NCBI GenBank assembly: GCA_021399435.1
Contig: JAJTUP010000017.1
Location: 372,001 to 436,000 of the forward strand
DNA from: Diaporthe sp. PMI_573
Taxonomy: Eukaryota > Ascomycota > Sordariomycetes > Diaporthales > Diaporthaceae
Direction of reading: 5' to 3'
DNA length: 64,000 bases
Shown here: positions 33,020 to 41,676 of the stretch, one piece after another
How positions within the stretch are numbered: the stretch's first letter is position 1
How the letters are laid out: the number at the start of each line of letters is the position of its first letter
Notes under the pieces: model-generated
What the model saw: the letters and a program-made list of their open reading frames with translations, nothing else
Told to the model about the DNA's origin: nothing
The model's database searches: none
Made by a program: the position numbers and the translations under genes

Positions 33020-34330
33020 GTGTCAGCCCTTCACCTTATCAGGTATTAAACCTCGATATTTGGATCTGTGGTAGTCCCACCCGGTGTGAATTACTATGAC
33101 AACCGTTGGGACAAGACGTCGCACAATCATCCACTCCTGGCAACTGGTGGCCACAGACCCGGCTTCACGACCTGGAGCAGATCCTCCCAAGAAGGCGGAC
33201 TTTGATGCGCTTGAGGCAGGAAAGACGATGGAATCCACGTAGAGTTGGCCCTGCGTGAAAATCCCAGGCGTGGCTCCCATGCACCGCAGCCAGGAGTGGT
33301 ATTTCGGCCTGGCCAGGCGATTCGTCGATAGTGCAAGTCGTTGTTTGGTGGAACAGGTTCCGCCCGAAGCCCAGGGCCGGCAGAGGGACTGCGCTACTCA
33401 TGTTCTTATAACCACAGCCAGCCCTGCCTTTAGATGGTTATCCAGGAACCCCCATAGGGAAGGATTTATACCCACAATAGTTGGAAACGCTTTCCTGCGC
33501 CTTGAGGTAGATATTACTCAGCTTCCCGTTGATTTCGGACCACTTTGTGAACCTTATGTCTGACTGATTCGATGTTACAGCCGATATCATGGTGCTAGCC
33601 ATGTCAAGCGTGCCACCAATACCCTGTAGTTGAAGAGGTTAGAATGTGAGTTTTGGTGCCCAAGTAGGTTTGCAGCATCTTTGGGGGCCACAAACGCCTA
33701 AGATAGGAGCAAATAGTCCTGCAAAGGCCCCGAAGGTCCCGACCGCCGCACTGGCGCTAAGCCAAGTGATGGCATTAAATACCTCCTCGTCGTCGTCGCT
33801 CTGGTCGGTATGTCTCGAGCAACTTTGTGCTTTCCAAGTCGATACCCTGGAATACGTTATGGAGCGATTTGTGAAATACGTTCAGGTAATTGGCAGAGTT
33901 TTGCGTCGCATTGAGGTATAGTCTCTCTGGGTGTGCGCTTTGCACTTCCCGAGATCGGCTAGATCGTCGATCTTACACGATCCCGATGATGCACTATTCC
34001 AATCCTTTCTGTCAGTTCCACTTCTCCCGTAAGCGATCATTGAATTCACATGAGCGTGGTAACATCACAGCGCTCATCACACGCCCGGTCGCTTTCATCG
34101 CCAAAGGCGGCAACGTGTGGGTTCATGTTGTAGGCGTATTCGGGACACTCATCATATATACAGCGACCTCCCTCTGACAATTCGACCGTTTCGTCGGTTC
34201 CATCGACACGCCGTATAAGGTCCATTCTCTGGGCTGCCACGGCCGCGCTGCTGTTGCCCAAGTTCAGACCAGGCTTGAGGCCTGGATTTGCTGGTCTTGA
34301 TCCCAGAACAGGACCGCAGGGACCTGTCAT
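33020..34330 (-). pseudogene. Degraded or unresolved minus-strand gene
   Basis: Several minus-strand stretches look coding but lie in different frames. At 34330-34046 the sequence reads V-E-L-S-E-G-G-R-C-I-Y-D-E-C-P-E-Y. Around 33810-33670 it reads E-E-V-F-N-A-I-T-W-L-S-A-S-A-A-V-G-T-F-G-A-F. Around 33625-33480 it reads G-I-G-G-T-L-D-M-A-S-T-M-I-S-A-V. A further block lies at 33280-33023. The alternating Cys-rich and Gly/Ala-rich segments recall C-terminal regions of large secreted fungal proteins, but no family is assigned. Introns could explain some frame changes; in-frame stops between blocks suggest decay. Confidence 0.35.
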
Positions 34331-35837
34331 CTGTCATGTCACTTTCTGGGTCGGGGAGGACGAGTAGGAGACCAGGTCAGAAGCAGTGTTGAACCCGTCA
34401 GGCTTGACTAAGTACTTTGAGTCGCCACCGCTGACCTTTCCTTCATCAATACAAAACTCCGTGCTCATTAGATTCGTCTTGTACCAGAAAGCGCTAGTTG
34501 CCTTTGCTGTTAGCTGGGCTATTAGAGCCGGCGGTGCCGACTAAGGATGTCTTGTGGGCGGGCAATCCCAGAGAGACCTGGCTAGGTCGTCTCTGAGGAT
34601 GTGATACCCTGAAAAGTACGCAGGCTTTTGCTTGAACTCACGCAACCAGAGATAACTCACACCTTCTTAACGAAGTGTGTAGCATATCTTGCTGCCTGGC
34701 CGGACTTGCCAACGACACGAGAGGCTTGGCACAAATGGTTCTGTCACGGGTCTATCTGTGTATATTAAATCACAATTCGGTCGTCCGTGGGAACCGTATC
34801 CGTTTGTAGCCTCCGCATCTTCCCTATAACGGACAAGAACTCCGCAACTCAACACACGTCCTAGCTGGGTGGCAGTCCCTCTGTTCACATTGAATATGCT
34901 TGGTGGTTAATGGAACATCCCACAAGACGGGACGAAAAAGGGACAGCTTGAGAAGGATACTCGTTCCGGTCGCAGTATGTTACGTGCGTAGTCAGAATCA
35001 GAAAGACGTTGCTGTATAGCTGCCGCGAATCGCCATCAACGTGCGCAGGACTGTTCTGCGCTGAAACCATCAAAGCCGGTGATATCCATACGTTAGGACC
35101 AAACATATTATGTACCCTCGCGGAATTTGTACGGGTAATCCTGGATCCGCTGAGCACACGCAGGGGCCGCCTTTAAAACTCAACGTACTTCAACCGCAAG
35201 CAGACAACTGATATCATTTGCGGTTTAAGACTTTCATTGTCATTTTTGGAATTGCTCAAAGACTATTTGTACAAGACCACCAAGAAAACGGCAGACTGAA
35301 GCCTTTCTATTGTGATATTAGTGCAAAGAATTCACACTTGCACAGTCCAAATGTCTTTTTGTACCACTCGCGTCTACCTGCCCCTGCTGCCACTGTCATT
35401 GGGCCTAGTTCTCAGTCTTCATCCGAGATGAAGGCTATAGTAAGTCTCTTAGTACCCAGGAGGGTATACCTGCAGAATTCGAGGACAACTTTTCGGATTA
35501 CAAGAACAAGGAAGTCGTCTCTCCCGGGAAGTATCATTGAGAAACGCAGGCTCTTTATCAAATGGTCAAAGAGGCCAACACAGCAGCGGAACCTACTCTT
35601 GACAAGGTTGGAAAGTAGTGGGTATGGCTGAGTGGATAGCCGTGACAAGGAAGCCGGGCCGCAGCATTTCGACCACCTGGATTGCAACCTTGGCATCCTG
35701 GTGGCCCCTCCAGCTCGCCTGTACACCACCATGTATCCTTCGGGAAATAACATTGTATGATTGCCCGACTGATTACCATCCAACGGGAACGCTCGCACGG
35801 CGAATCAGACGCGAATGCCGGTCAAAAAGGCAAGTTT

Positions 35838-35855
35838 GCGCAAACGCGTGAGGTT
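35838..35855. promoter_or_regulatory. Module palindrome, ZnF1-B upstream
   Basis: GCGCAAACGCGTGAGGTT shares the GCGTGAGGTT arm with the sites at 20771, 22295 and 22333. Confidence 0.5.
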
Positions 35856-36206
35856 TGGGGTCCTGTTCTCAGCCAGCCTCACGCCCTTGTCACCTGCTGC
35901 AAGCCCCTTCGCTGATGATTGCGCCCGGGTCCGCTTGGGCCGAAGGATGGCGCCTGCTGATCTGGCTGCTGTGTCACCCACCCCTCGGACACACCCTGCA
36001 CACCTGTGCCTGTCGCAGGCGCACGTTGACAGGCACAGATTTTCGTCTTACCGTGTCGCAAGCTGCACTGCCGCCAAGGAAAAGAGTCAGCTTCCAGAAA
36101 TACGTCGCGGTTGGTTGCCTGACTGTTGCCTGACATCCTCTCCTGAACCGTTTTGGCAAGAGACATCAACATCATCACCCTTCACCCACGTGATTCGCGA
36201 GTGCGA

Positions 36207-36251
36207 GATCGCAGGGTGTAGGGTCGCAGGGTGTAGGGTCGCAGGGCGTAG
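36207..36251. repeat. 15-bp tandem triplicate upstream of ZnF1-B
   Basis: Three adjacent copies of GGTCGCAGGGTGTAG (one base changed in the first and third). It lies about 70 bases before the TATA-like box of ZnF1-B. No counterpart was seen in copy A. Confidence 0.75.
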
Positions 36252-36389
36252 GACTTTGTGCGATTATGCGACAGCAAATGCGCAAATGCTGAAAACTTTC
36301 GGAGGGGCGATGCTCAAACGTATTTAAGTCGGAGACCACATCACATCACCCTTTGTTCATGTCCCTGACAATCAACATCGATCGGGCCC

Positions 36390-37712
36390 ATGGGCCTCCC
36401 CTTCCCCTACAACCCGCCGCATCTCGACTCTGCAAGGACTTCATGTCAACCGCAGAGACGCTGCCCACATATAACCCCGAATATGCCCAACTCAAGCTGT
36501 TCGAATCCGGCTCCTCCCCGACAGTCATTCAGTCAGGGCAGGCGCCACGGCTACACTTTTTCCAAGACTCGCTCGGACGTGCCAACGACTGTGATCCATC
36601 CGCAGAGCAACCTTCCTACACCAACAACATCCATATCCGGCCGGGAATCAAGGAATAACGGTAGCCATGGCCCTTCCGGCGCCATATCTCCACGTGCGAG
36701 TCCCAGGCAGATGCCGAAGCGGCTGGTTGCGAGTATGCAAGGGTTCCGGGATGTGTGTGAATGGGTCTCGAAAGTCGAGCCGGGGAGATCAGCCAGCGAA
36801 GATCAAGATTATGAGAGCACTTCGGGGTGGGTACATCCTTCCGGGGGAGAACCACCAACAGCTCAAGCACACCTTAGCCCGCCTAAAGCGCCAAGATCTG
36901 GGGCTTCAGAACTCGATCCAGCACACATATTTGGAGGAGTCGTGGACGAGTTGACGGGGACGGCAGTGGAGAAATTCGGCTCGATGAGTCTCAGTTCGTC
37001 GAGGAAGAGGTCCATATCTCAGGGCCCAGAGAAGTGTCACAAGCGCTCACGGCTCGGCCCTTGCCAAGATCCGGCAAGTGCTGGGTCCATTTCTGATTTC
37101 GAGGAGAGAGATACTGTACTTGCCGAGCACCTCGGCAAGGCAGCACCACGGATCTGGCCATGCCCATTCTTTGTCAGAGACAGGGCATCGTATCTCAGCT
37201 GTTGGACGAGACACTGCCTCCTAAGTGTGGGCGACGTGCGAGAGCACTTGTGCACGGCGCATTTGGAACCTATCCACTGTTCGGTGTGCTACGAGACTTT
37301 CCCGACAGTCAGACTCAGGGATACACACATGCGGAGCCAGGAGTGTCACTTTCAGCTGCCGGTTGTATTCGACGGCCTCAGAGACTCGCAGGTGCGGGAT
37401 CTCGGAAGGCAAGTGACGGCTGAGGACAAGGCCCCAGGTCTGCAAGCGAGGCAGTGGGTCAAGATGTGGTGCATCGTCTTCTCTTGTACACAGCTCCCGC
37501 CGTCACCGTTCTATTTTAGTCAACAAGAGCTCGCGGTCTACGAGTTCCGTCGCTTCTGGGCGAGGCATGGAGAACATATCATTGCAAACGTCTTGGCGAA
37601 ACACAGACTCCGGCAATACAAGATCGAGAATGAGGAGAGAAGTTTGCAGGCCCTGTCGAGTCTAGTGGCGGACCGTGCTGTGGATCGCTTGCTGCTCAGT
37701 CAGGACACTTGA
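36390..37712 (+). CDS. ZnF1-B: CPF-type zinc-finger protein, module copy B
   Basis: One exon of 440 residues from the ATG at 36390. From about residue 115 it aligns with ZnF1-A: G-F-R-D-V-C-E-W-V-S, then H-K-R-S-R-L-G-P-C-Q-D-P-A-S, then the tandem finger from C258 (W-P-C-P-F-F-V-R-D-R) to residue 319, then L-R-D-S-Q-V-R and E-F-R-R-F-W. All eight metal-ligand positions are kept. It is longer than copy A by an insertion of about 40 residues before the F-G-G-V-V-D-E-L block and by a longer N-terminus. The N-terminal 100 residues are Pro/Ser/Arg-rich and less certain, because a second frame (36440-36658) is also open and similar to copy A. Confidence 0.78.
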   Translation: MGLPFPYNPPHLDSARTSCQPQRRCPHITPNMPNSSCSNPAPPRQSFSQGRRHGYTFSKTRSDVPTTVIHPQSNLPTPTTSISGRESRNNGSHGPSGAISPRASPRQMPKRLVASMQGFRDVCEWVSKVEPGRSASEDQDYESTSGWVHPSGGEPPTAQAHLSPPKAPRSGASELDPAHIFGGVVDELTGTAVEKFGSMSLSSSRKRSISQGPEKCHKRSRLGPCQDPASAGSISDFEERDTVLAEHLGKAAPRIWPCPFFVRDRASYLSCWTRHCLLSVGDVREHLCTAHLEPIHCSVCYETFPTVRLRDTHMRSQECHFQLPVVFDGLRDSQVRDLGRQVTAEDKAPGLQARQWVKMWCIVFSCTQLPPSPFYFSQQELAVYEFRRFWARHGEHIIANVLAKHRLRQYKIENEERSLQALSSLVADRAVDRLLLSQDT

Positions 37713-38118
37713 GCACCAAAGACACAAGATCCCGGTACTACACAGAATTGACATCTACCATAATCAAATAATATTGAATAATCAAGCCATTTAATGTGAT
37801 TGCAATTCTCAAAATGGACAAAACTTTTGACCGTCATTCATCCAGCTCATAAATTTCCAAACCTGTTAGCTACTTACGTCTCTGTGTCCCTATCCATGAT
37901 GCAGCCAGTTGCAACCACTAACAGAATTGGAAAAAAAAAAAAAAAAGAAAAGGAAAAAGGGAAAAGTGAATCCGTTCTACCATGGTGCCCATCTAGCCGA
38001 AATAACCAATGCCCTACAAGGCCGGGCGGTCAGTGGCATATTTGTGAGTCGAGGAACAAGTCGCCAACATACCTCGTAGGGAATCCGCAGTTGTGTGGAC
38101 CCAAGCCAACGGCTTGGG
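37713..38118. other. Convergent intergenic ZnF1-B / ZnF2-B
   Basis: Same arrangement as 18915-19392 in copy A. An A-rich run lies at 37930-37960. No gene was seen. Confidence 0.35.
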
Positions 38119-39813
38119 TTACTCGCAGTAGCTAGTGGGGGCATCCCAGTCTTCAGACTGTTGCTCTGGGGCGTCTCCCCCGGAAAGCTGCATGGAGCCC
38201 ACATCCGGACTGAACCCATCGACGCTGAAGTCAAAGTCGTCCAAGCTGTCCGGCACCTCCCCACTATTCAAACAATTTGTGTCTTCGAAACTTTGGCCCC
38301 AGAAAGATTCCAGGGCGGTAGCCTCAGATACCTGAGTAAATGCTGTGGAAGTGGGGTGTGAGAGCACTGCAGAGGACGTAATATCGTTGGGCACAGGCCA
38401 GGAGATTTGACGCGCATCTGTCCGTCGAAGCAAAACAGCCTGAGGGTTGACATACCCAGAGCCGTGATCCAGGCTGTCGAGCTTGTGGTCTACTGAGTAA
38501 GCCTGCGCTGGATCAAGCGAAGCTGGAGGAGACGGGTTGCTGGCTCCCTCCCGAAGATACGTGGAAAGGTGTTCCAAGTTGCCCTCGGATCCCCGTGCAG
38601 CGTACCCCTCTGGCTCTGGAATCCGGGGTACTTGCCCCTGCGGGGGGGTTGCAGGTGGCATCTCATTGTTTCCAAGGTGTTGGTCCACAGCAACGTGGGT
38701 CTGTTCCCCGGGGTGCTCTAACAAGTGACGAACGCAATCTATGATTTGCAGCACGGTACCATGGGGAACATCCTGCATGCCTAGCAGATTGCCAATCCTC
38801 CGTTCGAGGATATGGATATTCCAGGGCTCCTTCAGGCGATGATCTATGTCAAGATCGTCTGTGGGCTGATAATGGGGACGGTGTCCTGAGGCGGTTCGGT
38901 CTGGAGCACTTTCGACGCCAAAAAGAATCTGGCGCACCTTACGGTGCATCTCTTCGATGGACCCCTCATTTTTGCGACCTCTGGTCGAGAGCGCTCTGAT
39001 CTCTGCTGCTTGGTGTTTATCTACCCAGAAGGGACTCTCCAGTGCTCGTGAAGATAATTGGCATGCTCTTACAACACCTGTATGTTGTTCCCATTTTATT
39101 TCATCGTAGAAGATCTCTCCGCAAGTCGCGCATCGTTCCCGTGGTTTGTGTTTCCGGTCCAGAAGGTGCTCACGCAAGCGGCACCACTGGTCAAATGTCC
39201 CGCACTTCTCATATTCCGGGTTGTCAGGGTCGTGGTCCTTAAACGGGCAGCGGACTCTTCCTGCTTTCGACTTTTTCTGGGTAATAACTCGCCGGCGCTT
39301 GCCGCGGTCGTTGTCTTCGGCATCTGACCCGTCATCGCCAGATCGCTTTCCAATGATGTTCCGCGGGTGGCCTTGTGGGACGGCTAAAGAGGGGTGCACC
39401 GACGCACGCGATGATGTCGGGTGTCCCTGACGGGTGCTTGCAGAACCCCTGTCGTGCCCAGGGCATGTTCGATCGACAGTGCTGGGCCCTAGCAGGGTAA
39501 CCCTGAAGAAAAGCCGAAAAAATCTCCCATGCCCATTCGTAGCATAATGCAGGACATAATGCAGGACATAATGCAGGACAGCTTTCAGAAGCAGAATAAG
39601 TAAGGTAACAAGCAGGAAGCTTGACGCTGCCGAGATCAAAGCACACGCCGCGCTATTGGTCCCAGCACCGCCTGGGGCGAATTCTCGAGAGTGCGCGCCA
39701 AGCTTCTTCTCGGCGTATAAATCGGTCGGAGTTTCGCAAAGGCAAGTCGTAGCATCCACAGGTGTTGAAGAAACATAAAAGATAATGTCGACCATGTTGC
39801 TATTAACAAGCAT
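38119..39813 (-). CDS. ZnF2-B: CPF-type zinc-finger protein with acidic tail, module copy B
   Basis: One open frame of 564 residues. The tandem finger (V-R-C-P-F-K-D-H, then C-R-L-R-E-H-L-L-D-R-K-H-K-P-R-E-R-C-A-T-C-G and a final H) matches ZnF2-A and keeps the CPF form that copy A has changed to CLF. The middle, about 250 residues, is longer than in copy A. The end is strongly acidic (D-S-L-D-D-F-D-F-S-V-D-G-F), consistent with an activation domain. The first 110 or so residues are doubtful: they include a hydrophobic stretch and a 12-bp repeat (L-H-Y-V-L-H-Y-V) with no match in copy A. The true start may lie near 39470 through an unseen intron. Confidence 0.72.
   Translation of the reverse strand: MLVNSNMVDIIFYVSSTPVDATTCLCETPTDLYAEKKLGAHSREFAPGGAGTNSAACALISAASSFLLVTLLILLLKAVLHYVLHYVLHYATNGHGRFFRLFFRVTLLGPSTVDRTCPGHDRGSASTRQGHPTSSRASVHPSLAVPQGHPRNIIGKRSGDDGSDAEDNDRGKRRRVITQKKSKAGRVRCPFKDHDPDNPEYEKCGTFDQWCRLREHLLDRKHKPRERCATCGEIFYDEIKWEQHTGVVRACQLSSRALESPFWVDKHQAAEIRALSTRGRKNEGSIEEMHRKVRQILFGVESAPDRTASGHRPHYQPTDDLDIDHRLKEPWNIHILERRIGNLLGMQDVPHGTVLQIIDCVRHLLEHPGEQTHVAVDQHLGNNEMPPATPPQGQVPRIPEPEGYAARGSEGNLEHLSTYLREGASNPSPPASLDPAQAYSVDHKLDSLDHGSGYVNPQAVLLRRTDARQISWPVPNDITSSAVLSHPTSTAFTQVSEATALESFWGQSFEDTNCLNSGEVPDSLDDFDFSVDGFSPDVGSMQLSGGDAPEQQSEDWDAPTSYCE
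39542..39580. repeat. 12-bp tandem repeat
   Basis: Three copies of ATAATGCAGGAC lie within the doubtful N-terminal part of ZnF2-B, giving L-H-Y-V repeats on the minus strand. Confidence 0.8.
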
Positions 39814-40037
39814 TTAGGTAATTGATATCATACACGATGCTGAGTAAAGCAATGGACGCTGCTGGTACCAGGCTGGTACCCCTTGAGTTGGGGTGCTAAT
39901 ATAGAAGGAGGCAATAAGAATGCTGGATGTCAAGTCTTGGAATTTGAAGTGAGAAAAACTTAGAAAGAAGAAAAGACAAAACTACCTAGGTACAGGATCG
40001 GTTCGTAGTCCTTGACAGACAACGCGACCCCCTGAGT

Positions 40038-40055
40038 TTCCGCAGGTGCGCGTAG
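40038..40055. promoter_or_regulatory. Module palindrome, ZnF2-B upstream
   Basis: TTCCGCAGGTGCGCGTAG holds a CGCA-GG-TGCG core, at the position corresponding to 20771 in copy A. Confidence 0.5.
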
Positions 40056-41499
40056 TCGTTCGGCCCCCCCCCCTCCAAAGCCCACCATCAGTTGCATATA
40101 GTTTTGCAGTCGACGACGACATATTTGCTAGGGAGGGAAAGGGGCACAAACATACTGAATAAGCCTCAACTTTCACCTCACCAGTGGAGACTGCCCCACC
40201 CACATGGAAATGAAAAGGCTGCCTCAAAACCACCCGGGTGTCGAGTTTTTCCACTTCCGCCCCAAGGAATCACTCACCGGATTTTCTCACCGTATCGTTT
40301 TCAGGTTGCTACATGGAATCTATGTGCGTATCAGACTAGGACTCCGTCCATATAAGAAGACCTTGAAGATAAGAAGTCAATGCGCTCGGTCTTATAGATC
40401 AACAACTCCTCAGCACTGTTCCTACAGGAGGATAGGTTGCGAAACTTGTATGAAAATATTCGTCTGTGAAACGCTCTTTCCCGTCCGGTTCTTTCTTCCC
40501 CCCCCCCGTATCTAAAACGGTTCGGCTTCTCTCTACTGTCATGTGAAGGTGGCTGTAAGACGGCCCGCCTTCTCATCAGGGCCTAATCAAAGCAGAGGAG
40601 CCTGCCTGTAGTCGCAGTCGGTAAACACAGCCGAGAATCTGGGCGCCTTGGCTTCCGCGGGAGGGGGGTGGCGGAATCATTACCAAGTAAACAACACTAA
40701 GTGCTCACGCAGGTCCAGAAGCAGAGGCCTAGCGTCAACGACTACACCCGGGTTTGGACCGGTGGGTGGGAGCCTGAGAAATGGAAATAGTAAAATAGTA
40801 CCATCTCCGCGGTATCTGGTTTGGCATGTACAAGTCGCCTGAATACCAACCCATAGAAGTCAAGATATTACAATAAACCCAAACTTGAAGCAACTGCGAT
40901 GCCGGGAATCTAGAAGTATATTTGCACTGCCCTCGGCCCATCCAATCCATGTACAACCTAGGTACTTGGGTACAAACATTGACAGGGGACTTCAGTGCTG
41001 ATGCTGTTCTGGTCAGTCCCAGAAAGCATTCAATCAGGTAGGTGACAGAGGCCCGTATGGAATGCAAAGCCTTTACCAAGCCTTTTCCCAAGTCGAGAAG
41101 CACGGGCTTTACAAACCGAAAGTGTCCGAGTATAATTAGGGTGCACATACGCTGCTCGTTGCAGGGCCGCACAACAAAAGATGTCGAAACGCTTTGGTAA
41201 ATACGGTCTCAACCAATGAACTGCAATTGGAAGATTCCGGCGAGTTGGCGCCTAGGTGAAGGATTGTCCGTTTTCACAGCGCCGGGGGCTGCCCCCCCCC
41301 TGGGAAAAGTGTGCTTGTTTCCAATCATTCTTGGGCTAATCAAACGGTGCCCAACACTTGCCGAAGTCAGGTGTGGCGCTACCTTGTTTTGAGTTATATA
41401 CCAACAGGGCAGAGACCACACCACGGAGCATCTCGCTTGACATGGCCGCATGTTAGTTAGCCTGCATATGCACAGTAAGCCCTGATTCGCGTCAGATCC

Positions 41500-41519
41500 T
41501 GACGCACCTGCGTGAGGTA
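41500..41519. promoter_or_regulatory. Module palindrome, ZnF3-B upstream site 1
   Basis: TGACGCACCTGCGTGAGGTA is the counterpart of 22295-22314, with one change in 20 positions. Confidence 0.65.
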
Positions 41520-41534
41520 ACCTCAGGTCCGTGG

Positions 41535-41554
41535 TTCTCGCTTTTGCGTAAAGT
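41535..41554. promoter_or_regulatory. Module palindrome, ZnF3-B upstream site 2
   Basis: TTCTCGCTTTTGCGTAAAGT is the counterpart of 22333-22352, with the CGCTTTTGCG core kept. Confidence 0.55.
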
Positions 41555-41676
41555 CAACTGTGCAGTCATCACAAACTTGCAAAGCTGCCAGCTTGAAAGA
41601 TCCTCGCTTGTATTTTTCCCACTGACAAACTGAGCGCCCAAGAGCACCGACCAAGGTGCATGAGCACTGGTTCAGG

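Larger units (their letters stand above)
34331..36389. promoter_or_regulatory. Intergenic, ending in the upstream region of ZnF1-B
   Basis: 34331-35800 holds no clear gene. A plus-strand stretch near 35450-35620 is coding-like (A-E-F-E-D-N-F-S-D-Y-K-N-K-E-V-V) but interrupted by stops. From about 35810 the sequence carries module-type palindromes, a 15-bp triplicate repeat and a TATA-like TATTTAAG at 36321 before ZnF1-B. Confidence 0.45.
39814..41676. promoter_or_regulatory. Divergent promoter region ZnF2-B / ZnF3-B
   Basis: About 1.9 kb with module palindromes at 40038, 41500 and 41535. The part 41405-41560 matches 22240-22355 of copy A. No further gene was recognised. Confidence 0.5.

Noticed and set aside
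35618..35700. GGTATGGCTGAGTGGATAGC resembling the 5' part of a Ser/Leu tRNA
   Set aside because: No matching T-arm GGTTCRA or closing acceptor stem follows at the right distance.
36207..36251. Short tandem repeat considered as a CRISPR-like array
   Set aside because: Units are adjacent with no spacers, and the organism is a fungus.
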